From Coprobacillus cateniformis (GTDB lineage: Bacteria > Bacillota_I > Bacilli_A > Erysipelotrichales > Coprobacillaceae), in contig NZ_WSNW01000001.1 in assembly GCF_009767585.1 (NCBI RefSeq), positions 2,200,090 through 2,264,089 on the forward strand: a stretch of DNA of 64,000 nucleotides, in the 5' to 3' direction. Numbering within the stretch: the stretch's first letter is position 1; each line of letters starts with the position of its first letter. Under the pieces are notes generated by a model, which searched no databases, had not been told where the DNA came from, and saw only the letters and a list, made by a program, of their open reading frames with translations. This document shows positions 57,501 through 63,105 of the stretch, piece after piece. The translations under genes were made by a program, and so were the position numbers.

Positions 57501-58044
57501 AGGACCTAGTAGTACAAATGGTGGTGAAAGTACAAATCATGCAAATAGCAGCATAGGTAATTCATCAGTAGGAGATATAGGGAATACAACAAGTTCAGGG
57601 GGACATGGAAGTACAGGAAACAGTACATCAAAAGGATATGCTTCATCAGGAAATACAAGTCCAGGCTATGCACCTCCCTCTTCATCTAATGGTGGCTATC
57701 AGGGAGTTAGTGGAGCTAATTCAATATTTAATAAAGGAAAAGATGTCTTAAAAAGGTTTAATCTTGATGATGCTTATGTAAAGCCAAAACATCTATCAAC
57801 TAGTGGTGGTAATGGAACTAAATTTCTAGGAGGTTCCAAGGCAGAGGCAGAAGTAATATTAAGAGAAGGGTTAAAGAATGGAACAATTAAAACCATAGCA
57901 GACAATGGCATAACAAAGCTTGGGTCTCAAAGTTATGAAATTATTATTGATGTAGGGAAAGTTATTGGAACTAAGGGTGAAACGCTAATTAAGATTGTTT
58001 TATCAGAAGATGGAGGTATGCTAAGTGCATTTCCTGTTAAATAG
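48559..58044 (+). CDS. Giant secreted Rhs/YD-repeat polymorphic toxin
   Basis: A protein of 3161 residues. GTG start, signal peptide (1-29, VNA-S), DNRLRE-type domain (about 365-520, ending DDWYQGNPAHGLILEG), DUF6531-like motif (VNYNTGNLYYNN, about 738), then dozens of YD repeats (about 880-2450, G-x-x-x-x-Y-x-Y-D) forming a shell, and the Rhs core end YLRARYYETANGRFLSRDDY (about 2595) to DPSGH (about 2640). A basic helical stretch and a conserved region (GGRWEDAVYHVGSKQYHAYG) follow, then a Ser/Thr/Gly-rich linker to the junction GYQGVSGAN (3045). The last about 100 residues are the toxin, with KPKHLSTSGGNGTKFLGGS and GTKGETLIKIV, resembling BECR-fold RNase tips. The immunity gene follows at once. 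Confidence 0.92.
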   Translation: MKHRIKNYSFQIFIVFICIQLGMSQVNASGFIRLYDATVTGQNVSLNNSSNNQNEVNETVSIGDTNQRESLFFETAKENIEDDLKEQGYKEDISKRTENSKTLSYDGIEQTIIYNEPVYYKKNNQLREYDNDFVKSKVRSSYTVYQNKSGDHHYQIPETLNQDSHIIIDNIELSLNHIEETQGEIKENTAYYHNAEDQKDYGITAYNTGMKIKSAISDKQHSLTQSYSLHLPEDYTVQLTDDHTAAYIYQEDKPMQVISAGCLKDADGNVIDLYDLELQLNEKELVIAPTQEKMKQLTTAPYSMEVSVKTVTNPDYSLIKLYGVRSGDKYKDKSYAPEVNSNYAHFAMVGRDPQGSINEGTPSPENVGLIKVDFNALVNKYIGEHRRIESASMSLRLATTIKNKSTLSMSRLNEKMPLFDNYNNLKWTKYESYFQKYKDRNQEYSPVRLDTKTVTRKPGTVQFISFNITDAIDDWYQGNPAHGLILEGDSADTKAQAIFNHASSNDLEVLPYMTVSHVQDGPINPNLSLDDTTLQMRPFTQSNGQGLLHFTALGFDGLSRPDSDVQIQVVDTVNQKVVYNQTTNAASTYRIFPLYDKIANAQQYYRKVSNYQMNERLLSSSLENNHLYQIKYKVTAYDKNGNVQATKNWTNSETFQLYKVGGFDRISRIIDFYGIKNTSQLRLDNHMFDSLLVQENLLFLRNPTKNQNKAYSSQTLTVNDKKAIDMALMGRGLHCEYGYEPVNYNTGNLYYNNQDAYFVEYGEKYYFERSYNSLAEKSGVYGNNWDLNWNYQLSFANNAALFSDGTGKILTFFKNGNSYQSPDGYQMTMKQEKVDEKIYYVDSGYYDQEETPVQEKVVVPIYDYIITDVSTHKVYRFNDEGYIQEVILDEYGHKMVYSYDSSYNVKQMKSSSGKVFTFTYNENHYLVSIQLPNYTKIQYDYDSQGNMIGFTDQKGYKIHYAYQGKGLLKTYTSRESNHIILTNEFDSLGRVIKQTDAKNQTVTFQYNSSYTKINGYDGKSEYVYLDSEKRTTKKVNQDGQVSSHTYNSDNQLTSTVEDGQKTQFIYNNQGQLVNEVRSDGKKSTYTYSGNNIIQKTDFDGKTTKYEYDSYGHVTKTINPDGTYTANRYNADGQMIYERDIHGLEKTYTYDKGNKVKETDQNGYTIQYTYDALGMINSQTDQENYKTEFVRDQRGQKIKEISPTSTKHYSYDGDGNLVYEEDGNGHGIYYKYDELSRLIEKKDAYGTVKTEYDVNGNIIQTTDELGFTKSYTYDALKNKTSYTNEEGYSEYYKYDDKNQLIETQDIKGISTYHTYNSLGQIIKEQRLDKINTYQYNDQGQLTEKNENGIITTFQYDQYGNISFKETNGMKEEYEYFYDQLLSQTIKGAKTTYDYDIYGRKIKETNALGDSTTYLYSPSGNLIQTTQPNGNIYTMTYDGDHHLLSTTDSLGNKTSAEYDANGNVIRSYDENGNVTTYTYTARNQKASMKDPLGNVYTYTYNAKGQLIKTADPLCNESITSYTPLGNVSQTTDSIGRSVETFYDEAGQVIEIKDVRGRSATQVYDDYHRLISSTNIYGKETRYTYDKFDRVIKTEDDYGHIKEMTYNDLGLPITETNEKDQKIIYEYNQYGYLIKTTDIRGNETTSQFNVLGQVISQTDERGIKTILTYDQVGNVLTKTTDKITTIYQYNQIGLLESETDHLGRTKSYQYDAKGNVIETKNALGYKTKNIYDANNNLIATINEKNQKTSFEYDALNRPFKQINPDLTFTLNAYDQVGRVIESTNELGYQQKVEYNDLDQEVAVIDAKGNQTTYEYNDQDLLSRTVYPNGSSTANIYDEKGQLIESLDVQANRYQYEYDKYGRKTKETSPNGYFKEYIYNAYDDVVQWNDNDGVLLTYEYNQYGQQISATNRAQQTSKTIYDALGRVQEEVDIRGNSSYIEYDVMNRMTRQTDVRGNITTYTYDELDRVTETRVNEKVTQQVYDCLGNVIKDIDALGYETSYEFDERNQLIKEINALGQETRYTYDATGHVLTVTNAKNQVKEYGYDELGQKTKEINEAGEERLYHYNHMGQVESIQTEDQKIIQYQFDISGNMIKIAVNKQDKYQFKYDNMNQLTEQKDAKQNTEFYTYDIRGNIKSYTDKNGTAIHYEYTPTNQLKRLYCDTIENEYQYDKYGQLIRAYRNTQKEASTFKYNQYGDIIEVTDPNDQSVQYTYDGYGRQFKVYYPSGQKVSYKYDDLDHVIEVKDGKQTTHYTYDALGREILEESLLQKKETTYNEIGQIIESKTNLKDKQISYQYEYDSLGNTRKEISNINGQKQTKEMAYDKAGQLITSRIAAGDDIRVSSYTYDESGNRILYEETVNGEKTIKHSSYNANDELMEDGKAIYRHDKQGNVIEKIYEDGHKEKMFYNDFNELVLMKSTNGKKIRYGYDALGNRISKEEKAPIDSKDFINYLKTDVKIPDLDKMITSYEELDEVLDRKKAEYQDAFSHELPNQTSTWLTSEGIDVKTFYVNDITYEHTQVLELQQNKQVETYTYGNNRISMTIDDLSMNYIYDGKGNVISDDGLDKHIFTYDDFGKSLENINDSYAYRGENTEYNYQYLRARYYETANGRFLSRDDYLGERNASEYNQYIYALNNPSMYKDPSGHFSISAIADIMISSTKKLAQDHIDKGAELLSKGLDWMGKITGMKGATNVVKKEVNKAAKKTKKIVDEVTRNVKKAAAAVDKKKQQQQQKNSFIEYAKQHGIDEAYRKFKNMDGSLLEEAVKAYCDTLGLEYTSVKDALKSISKVEKGLSLLSKYTTICETIKHAGNVNESAVQSSVGYSSESSMHKVYLGKAIEVLSDTRAQACNFPGSNINVSAKINTIYNYPYGTKELTNEYASSMNSHCNDMIRHIWTSPEEYKAVRVWVGTGTYSGGRWEDAVYHVGSKQYHAYGNWLYTTFVPWGAEIQEHAELLEFLATIAGAANQSYNPYTGAGTVTGKDSIKGPSSTNGGESTNHANSSIGNSSVGDIGNTTSSGGHGSTGNSTSKGYASSGNTSPGYAPPSSSNGGYQGVSGANSIFNKGKDVLKRFNLDDAYVKPKHLSTSGGNGTKFLGGSKAEAEVILREGLKNGTIKTIADNGITKLGSQSYEIIIDVGKVIGTKGETLIKIVLSEDGGMLSAFPVK
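57274..57706 (+). repeat. Pre-toxin block B, copy 1 (near-identical to 61438-61870)
   Basis: About 433 bp matching the second Rhs fragment with only about two differences (TAT/TAC near the start, GGTGGC/AGTGGC near the end), while coding sequence on both sides diverges strongly. It ends at the toxin junction. A second shared block is 56230-56484 against 60341-60595, with about five differences. Confidence 0.9.
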
Positions 58045-58057
58045 AAAGGAAAATATC

Positions 58058-58348
58058 ATGAACGTTTTAGAAAGATTTTTACAATCAGAAATTAACACGC
58101 AAGAGTTATATGATGATATTATTTTGTTCATCACATCATTTCATATCAGAAATGGAGAATTTGAGGGGAATGAATTCATTATTAAAAAAATGGACCAAAC
58201 CAATTATATTATTTTTCCCGAATATGAAGGTGGGGATGGAGAAAGAGAGATACATGCTGCAATAGCAATCTATAGAAATAATTTAATAAAAGAAATAAAT
58301 GATTGCGCCACTAAAAAAGGTATTATTGTTAGAGAAATTAAAAATTAA
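58058..58348 (+). CDS. Putative immunity protein 1, cognate to the main Rhs toxin
   Basis: A small acidic protein of 96 residues, not recognised as a named immunity family. ATG 58058 follows AGAAAGGA and lies 13 bp behind the Rhs stop codon, the standard position for the immunity partner of a C-terminal toxin tip. Contains EYEGGDGEREIHAAIAIY. It should bind and block the BECR-like toxin domain in the cytoplasm. Followed by a terminator. Confidence 0.72.
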   Translation: MNVLERFLQSEINTQELYDDIILFITSFHIRNGEFEGNEFIIKKMDQTNYIIFPEYEGGDGEREIHAAIAIYRNNLIKEINDCATKKGIIVREIKN

Positions 58349-58361
58349 ATAATATACATCA

Positions 58362-58402
58362 GAGAAAGAGTATTCATAGTGAGAGTGCTCTTTTTCTTTG
58401 TC
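58362..58402 (+). terminator. Terminator after immunity gene 1
   Basis: AGAAAGAG and CTCTTTTTCT arms with an inner AGTATTC/GAGTGCT region; T-rich end. Confidence 0.6.
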
Positions 58403-58430
58403 AAAAATTAACAGGTTGAATTTGCAACTC

Positions 58431-58560
58431 AATCAAGTCCTCTCTGTGTACGAAGTGTAAGCAGAGGGAAGGGCTTGAGGATTGAAGCGTTATTGACAAT
58501 CCTTGTGTGGGCGACAAGTAACACCGCCCTACACATACACACCAAGAAACAGGAAATAGG
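58431..58560. repeat. Structured cassette repeat, copy 1
   Basis: First of three related units (others at 59850 and 62701), each just after an immunity gene. Shared features: loop sequence CGAAGTGTAAGCA between G/C-rich arms; hairpin GGATTG (58479-58484) / CAATCC (58497-58502); hairpin GTGTGGGCG (58505-58513) / CGCCCTACAC (58525-58534); and tail ACCAA-A-ACAGGAAATAG. Whether it acts as RNA or DNA is unknown. Confidence 0.8.
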
Positions 58561-58833
58561 TTATTTTAATGGCTTAAATCCTGTTTTTTTACTGCACAGT
58601 TTTATGCCAAAAAATAGGAGTAAATATAAATGTTTAATGAAGTTTTGCTCATTTTACGGAATTAAGGTCTTTGCAACAGTAGTAATAGTGTAAGTAATTT
58701 TAAGAATCTTGCCAATTCGTTACCTTTCATTTGTAATAATAGTAGAAAAGATAAAATGTTTTCTAAAATGGTAGACAAATTCACATTTGCATTTGTGTTT
58801 CATTGTGAAGAGAATAGAAAACTTTTCTAAACT

Positions 58834-59043
58834 ATGCAACAAATACAGGTAAATACCAAAGGCGAAGCACGCAACCCAATTATGCGAGCTTATTTTGAAT
58901 GCAAAATAGCAGAGGGAAAGACAAAGATACAAGCATTATTATGTATCATGAGAAGATTAGTGAACATCATTTACAGTATGATGAAGAGGAAAACAGCCTA
59001 TCAAATACCTACCAAAAGAGAAGAAAGTAAAGCAAGTGCATAA
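58834..59043 (+). pseudogene. IS110-family transposase, C-terminal remnant
   Basis: A 69-residue ORF with RNPIMRAYFECKIAEGKTKIQALLCIMRRLVNIIYSMM, the well-known last part of IS110/IS116/IS902 transposases (N-P-x-x-x-A-Y-x-x-K-x-A-E-G-K then R-R-L-x-x-I-x-Y-x-M). The DEDD catalytic domain and most of the C-terminal domain are missing. It lies between structured repeat 1 and the orphan toxin tail. It marks past mobile element activity here. The gap 58561-58833 holds no gene that I can support. Confidence 0.72.
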
Positions 59044-59114
59044 GAGAAGATGAAAAAGCAAAGAAAACGTGGTAAAATAAGGACATATCCAGTATTTGAC
59101 CACTTAAAAAATAA

Positions 59115-59462
59115 GTAGTCAAACCCAGCCCGCAGGGAGCTAGTGGAGCTGAATTTGGTGATGATTTTGGTAAAATGGGTACTTATGTAGAAAAGCCAAG
59201 TTTAAAAGTAGATTGGGAGCAATATGCTGACCATGCTACGAATGACTCAATGGTTAAACGTGGGATTAATCAAGAAATGGTAGATAGCTATGTAGCAAAT
59301 GGTAAAGCATTATCTCAAGGAAATGGTAAATATGCTTTTGTTTCTCGTGATGGTGTTGCTGTTGTTACTTCAAATGGGAAATTAGTGACAACTTGGTCAA
59401 GCGCAAATTTTGATGCTAATATGCTAGAGATCGTAGATAAATTGTTTGGTAAAGGTAAATAA
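59115..59462 (+). CDS. Orphan Rhs C-terminal toxin tail (silent cassette 2)
   Basis: The frame is open from 59115 without a proper start and begins with Rhs linker sequence PQGASGAEFGDDFGK, matching YQGVSGAN of the main gene. The first ATG (59175) has no convincing RBS. The toxin part, DHATNDSMVKRGINQEMVDSYVANGKA and GVAVVTSNGKLVTTWS, resembles the DUF4258-like H-x-x-x-R-G-I ... V-V-x-x-x-G-K-x-V-T-x-W pattern of BECR RNases. It thus looks like a displaced toxin tip that can be expressed only after recombination onto the Rhs core. The cognate immunity gene follows. Confidence 0.75.
   Translation, partial: VVKPSPQGASGAEFGDDFGKMGTYVEKPSLKVDWEQYADHATNDSMVKRGINQEMVDSYVANGKALSQGNGKYAFVSRDGVAVVTSNGKLVTTWSSANFDANMLEIVDKLFGKGK
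59133..59150 (+). repeat. 18-bp toxin-cassette junction, copy 2
   Basis: CAGGGAGCTAGTGGAGCT. The same position in the main Rhs gene is CAGGGAGTTAGTGGAGCT (57700-57717), and in the third cassette CAGGGAGCTGGTGAATCT (61864-61881). Sequence diverges fully just after it in all three. Confidence 0.8.
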
Positions 59463-59517
59463 TCATTTTCAAGATTACATCGTTAAATATTTTTTAAAGG
59501 AAGGATAAGTAAAAGGC

Positions 59518-59784
59518 ATGAATAATATAAAAAAAGAACGCATAAAGAAAATCATAGATGAATGGGACCCTATTGATTTATTACCATTTGCTCCGCCTGA
59601 TGAATACGATTATGAAATAAATAAAATATATAGTGTTATTGAAGACAAAGTAAATATTGAACATCAATATTTATCAGAAATCATTTACAATGTCTTCAAA
59701 AAGACGTTTGGTGAAGATGTATTTTTAAATACTATAGAAGATTGTATGATTGTAGCTGATAGTATTTTGCAGTCGATAAATTGA
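59518..59784 (+). CDS. Putative immunity protein 2 (DUF1871-like)
   Basis: Acidic protein of 88 residues with IKKIIDEWDPIDLLPFAPPDEYDYEI, the W-D-P-x-x-L-x-x-x-A-P-x-D-E-Y pattern of DUF1871-like small proteins that often stand beside polymorphic toxins. ATG 59518 follows AAGGAAGGATAAG. It follows the orphan toxin tail by 55 bp and has its own strong terminator. It may be translated although its toxin is silent, giving protection from neighbours with that toxin. Confidence 0.75.
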   Translation: MNNIKKERIKKIIDEWDPIDLLPFAPPDEYDYEINKIYSVIEDKVNIEHQYLSEIIYNVFKKTFGEDVFLNTIEDCMIVADSILQSIN

Positions 59785-59800
59785 TATTAGTTTAAGAATC

Positions 59801-59824
59801 GGAGCTTTATAAGCTCCTTTTTTG
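59801..59824 (+). terminator. Terminator after immunity gene 2
   Basis: GGAGCTT and AAGCTCC around a TAT loop, then seven Ts. Confidence 0.85.
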
Positions 59825-59849
59825 TGAAGCTCTGGTAAGAAGTTGAAGC

Positions 59850-60030
59850 TTCAAGCCACTCCTAGCGTACGAAGTGTAAGCAAGGGAGGTGGCTTGGATT
59901 GGAGCGTAGTGACAATCCTTATAGGGCGCATTAGTAACACCGCCCTACACATACAGACCAAAGAGCAGGAAATAGTCTCTACATAAGGCTTTGCAGTTGA
60001 TTTACGACTGCAAAGTTCTTTGTTGTAGAA
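59850..60030. repeat. Structured cassette repeat, copy 2
   Basis: Same unit as at 58431: arms AGCCACTCC/GGAGGTGGCT around GTACGAAGTGTAAGCAAG, hairpin GGATTG/CAATCC, hairpin AGGGCG/CGCCCT, then AGACCAAAGAGCAGGAAATAG. This copy and copy 3 also share a 3' hairpin, CTTTGCAGT / ACTGCAAAG, with Ts behind it. Confidence 0.82.
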
Positions 60031-60049
60031 TCTTATGATTTAAAATAAT

Positions 60050-60330
60050 ATGATAAATTTTTATAAATATGCAACAAATCACTTCTCTGTGGGCAGTTAC
60101 TGTGTGGAAGACAAGGAGGACATAAACATATCAAAGAAAGAATTAAGTATCAAGATTGATTATCTAAGTGTCGTATTAGATATCCTCAAAGATGATGAGT
60201 TAATACGTAGATTGTTAGGATTGCCATTGGAGTATTTCTTGACTAAAGTTAATCATAAGAATTACACTCGTCTTTAGCTATTTGGTACAATCAATAAGTA
60301 TGAAGATAGGGAGTTGAAAGACAAGGAAGT
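60050..60330 (+). pseudogene. Rep_trans-type replication initiator, N-terminal remnant A
   Basis: Reads SKKELSIKIDYLSVVLDILKDDELIRRLLGLPLEYFL and NHKNYTRL, then a TAG where the copy at 63106 has TAT, and continues in the same frame as LFGTINKYEDRELKDKE before abutting Rhs sequence at about 60335. The S-I-D-Y-L-S and later G-x-I-x-V-Y pattern is that of Rep_trans/Tn916 Orf20-like initiators of plasmids and ICEs. Only the first quarter of such a protein (usually about 350-400 residues) is left. Confidence 0.65.
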
Positions 60331-60336
60331 GTCATC

Positions 60337-62217
60337 AGTGATGATGGACTGGATAAGCATATCTTTACGTATGATGACTTTGGAAAAAGTCTAGAGAATA
60401 TCAATGACAGCTATGCCTATAGAGGAGAGAATACGGAGTACAACTACCAGTATCTTAGAGCAAGATACTATGAGACAGCAAATGGACGCTTCCTGTCAAG
60501 AGATAACTATCTGGGAGAGAGAAATGCAAGTGAATACAATCAGTATATCTATGCATTGAACAATCCATCTATGTATAAGGATCCCAGTGGACATTCGTGG
60601 CTGGGCGATTTATGGGATGGAATACAAAAAGTAGTGTCGGATATATATAATGGGGCAAAGAAGGCTATCAGTACAATCTATAATGGAGCTAAAACTGTTA
60701 CAAAGGCGATTGTCAATACAGTTAAGAAGGCAGCAGACTTTGTAAACAAGAAAATCATTCAGCAGGCAGTCAAAGTCGTAAAGAATGTTGTCAATTCAAT
60801 TATCAGTAGATCAAGCAACACTATAAGGAAAGTCGCAGATAAGGTTGATCAAGAAAAGAAAAAACAAGAATCTGCAAAAAAGAAGGCAGCAGAGCAGAAG
60901 AAACAGAAAGAGTCATTTGTTGAATATGCCAAAAATCATGGAATAGATGAAGCATATAGAAAGTATAACAGTATGGATAAGAGTCTTTTGAATGAAGCAG
61001 TCAAAGCTTATTGTGACACAATGGATCTTGATTATATATCAATCAATTATTCACTAAAAAGAATAATAAGATCAGAAGACTCAGAAATTGTACTGGTAGG
61101 AAAATATAAAATCATATGCGAAACCATAAAACATGCTGGAAATGTGAATGAATCTGCTGTACAATCAAGCGTAGGATATAGTTGTGCAAGTACTATCCAT
61201 AAGACGTATATATCAAAGGCAATAGAACTATTAAATTATGTGAGAACACAGGCCTGTAACTTTCCAGGTGTAAGAGTGAATACTGCATCAAAGATTAATA
61301 CTATTTATAATTATTCATATGGAACCAAACAGTTAACAGAGCAGTATGTAACAAATATGAATGAGCATAGTAGAGATATGATGGAGTACATCTGGTCTCA
61401 TCCAAGGGAATATAAGCCAGTCAAGATATGGAGAGATACAGGGACATACAGTGGAGGCAGATGGGAAGATGCAGTCTATCATGTCGGAAGCAAGCAGTAT
61501 CATGCATATGGAAACTGGCTATACACAACATTTGTGCCATGGGGAGCAGAGATACAGGAGCATGCAGAGTTACTTGAATTTCTAGCCACAATAGCAGGAG
61601 CAGCAAATCAGTCATACAATCCATATACAGGAGCAGGCACGGTAACAGGGAAAGATAGTATAAAAGGACCTAGTAGTACAAATGGTGGTGAAAGTACAAA
61701 TCATGCAAATAGCAGCATAGGTAATTCATCAGTAGGAGATATAGGGAATACAACAAGTTCAGGGGGACATGGAAGTACAGGAAACAGTACATCAAAAGGA
61801 TATGCTTCATCAGGAAATACAAGTCCAGGCTATGCACCTCCCTCTTCATCTAATAGTGGCTATCAGGGAGCTGGTGAATCTCTTAATAAAAATATTCGAG
61901 TTGAAGATTTGAAATTGTCAGAAACGGTAAAAAATCATTTAAATGATACTGTAAGTAAAAATAAAGTTCAGATTATTGGAAAAGATGGAGAATATATAAC
62001 TATTCAAGAGGCAGGAGATTTAACAAGACCATACATCAATTCTAATCAAACAATACAAAGTATTATTGATGGAGGAACACCAGTTAAAGATACAATATTA
62101 AATAATGGTCTTAAATGGAATGTTCCTGGAACATTTAGAGGAATTACTGGCACTTGGGAGTTAGTAGTTGATATGGACAGTAATACAATAGTACATTTCT
62201 TATTCAATGGGAGGTAA
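60337..62217 (+). CDS. Rhs C-terminal fragment with third toxin tip (cassette 3)
   Basis: An N-terminally truncated Rhs reading frame of about 626 residues. It begins inside the last YD repeats (DDGLDKHIFTYDDFGKSL), runs through the core end (YLRARYYETANGRFLSRDNY, DPSGH), a diverged basic pre-toxin region and block B, and ends in a toxin different from the other two: RPYINSNQTIQSIIDGGTPV and VPGTFRGITGTWELVVD followed by HFLF, a tip I have seen in many polymorphic toxins but whose activity I cannot name. The first Met is 60556; no promoter or export signal is visible, so it is likely a silent donor cassette. Immunity gene 3 follows by 3 bp. Confidence 0.8.
   Translation, partial: SDDGLDKHIFTYDDFGKSLENINDSYAYRGENTEYNYQYLRARYYETANGRFLSRDNYLGERNASEYNQYIYALNNPSMYKDPSGHSWLGDLWDGIQKVVSDIYNGAKKAISTIYNGAKTVTKAIVNTVKKAADFVNKKIIQQAVKVVKNVVNSIISRSSNTIRKVADKVDQEKKKQESAKKKAAEQKKQKESFVEYAKNHGIDEAYRKYNSMDKSLLNEAVKAYCDTMDLDYISINYSLKRIIRSEDSEIVLVGKYKIICETIKHAGNVNESAVQSSVGYSCASTIHKTYISKAIELLNYVRTQACNFPGVRVNTASKINTIYNYSYGTKQLTEQYVTNMNEHSRDMMEYIWSHPREYKPVKIWRDTGTYSGGRWEDAVYHVGSKQYHAYGNWLYTTFVPWGAEIQEHAELLEFLATIAGAANQSYNPYTGAGTVTGKDSIKGPSSTNGGESTNHANSSIGNSSVGDIGNTTSSGGHGSTGNSTSKGYASSGNTSPGYAPPSSSNSGYQGAGESLNKNIRVEDLKLSETVKNHLNDTVSKNKVQIIGKDGEYITIQEAGDLTRPYINSNQTIQSIIDGGTPVKDTILNNGLKWNVPGTFRGITGTWELVVDMDSNTIVHFLFNGR
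61438..61870 (+). repeat. Pre-toxin block B, copy 2
   Basis: Near-identical to 57274-57706; ends at the toxin junction motif. Also 61121-61180 matches 56956-57015 almost perfectly inside otherwise diverged sequence, giving a mosaic pattern. Confidence 0.9.
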
Positions 62218-62220
62218 AAA

Positions 62221-62667
62221 ATGAAAATTACATATAAATATTCTAATGAAATAAATGAAGGACAAGTAATTTACAGGAAAAATGAAAATTCTTTTGATTT
62301 TATTTCAAATAAAAGAGGGGATGTTTCTATACTTATTGGTTATTTACAATTAAGTATAGATTCACTAACTAATCAACTAGTTAGTGTATGGGGATTACAT
62401 CCATTCTGTAATTGGATAGATGAAAAATTGTCAGTTCCTCAAACAATCAACGGAATTGTAGAATTGGAAAATGATTATGATTCAGGTATCTCATATAGGG
62501 AAAAAGAATTTAATGAATGGAAAACATACTACGATAATAAAAATGGATGGGTATGTATTGGTGATAAAAATGTTAAAGGTGTATCCATTATGTTTGCATC
62601 AGATATTTTTGTAGTTATAGATAATAATAACTTAAAATCTTTATGGATTAAGCCAAACTTTCAATAG
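62221..62667 (+). CDS. Putative immunity protein 3
   Basis: A 148-residue protein, not recognised. RBS GGGAGG overlaps the end of the toxin fragment, and the gap is 3 bp, so it could be translated from any transcript crossing the cassette. It contains YLQLSIDSLTNQLVSVWGLHP and DVSILIGY, with two conserved-looking Trp. Presumed partner of the third toxin tip by position. Confidence 0.72.
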   Translation: MKITYKYSNEINEGQVIYRKNENSFDFISNKRGDVSILIGYLQLSIDSLTNQLVSVWGLHPFCNWIDEKLSVPQTINGIVELENDYDSGISYREKEFNEWKTYYDNKNGWVCIGDKNVKGVSIMFASDIFVVIDNNNLKSLWIKPNFQ

Positions 62668-62700
62668 TTGAATTATTTAGATCGATTTATAGAAAATTTA

Positions 62701-62884
62701 ATCAAGCTACGACTAGCGAACAAAGTGTAAGCATGGGAAATGGCTTGGATTGGAGTGTTAGCGACAATCTTTATATGGCGCATTACTAGCACCACCCTAC
62801 ACAATACAGACCAAAGAGCAGAAAACAGGCTCTACATAATGCTTTGCAGCCGATTTATGGCCGCAAAGTTTTTTGTTGTAGAAA
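62701..62884. repeat. Structured cassette repeat, copy 3
   Basis: Same unit as at 58431 and 59850, most diverged: GCGAACAAAGTGTAAGCA loop, GGATTG/CAATCT hairpin, weakened GGCG hairpin, AGACCAAAGAGCAGAAAACAG tail, and a 3' hairpin CTTTGC-GCC / GGC-GCAAAG in which the inner pairs differ from copy 2 yet still pair. Confidence 0.78.
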
Positions 62885-63105
62885 TAGTTAAAATAACAAA
62901 ATGTAAGAGATTTTCTTGAAAATGCGATAAATTAGCTCCTGATGACGAGATATATAGTGAGGGAGATAAAAAGTTTTGTAAATTTTGCCAAATTCATATG
63001 TACATTTGTACTAATAATAGAAACAGGAAAAAGTTTCTGATGATATGTAGCAAATGGAATCGCTATGAGTAAATAAGGTTGAAAAAACAGGGAGGATACA
63101 TCTAT

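Noticed and set aside
58475..58693. A 72-codon plus-strand frame between repeat 1 and the IS110 remnant
   Set aside because: It starts inside the structured repeat, has no proper RBS and its product looks like no protein; the repeat explains the first half.
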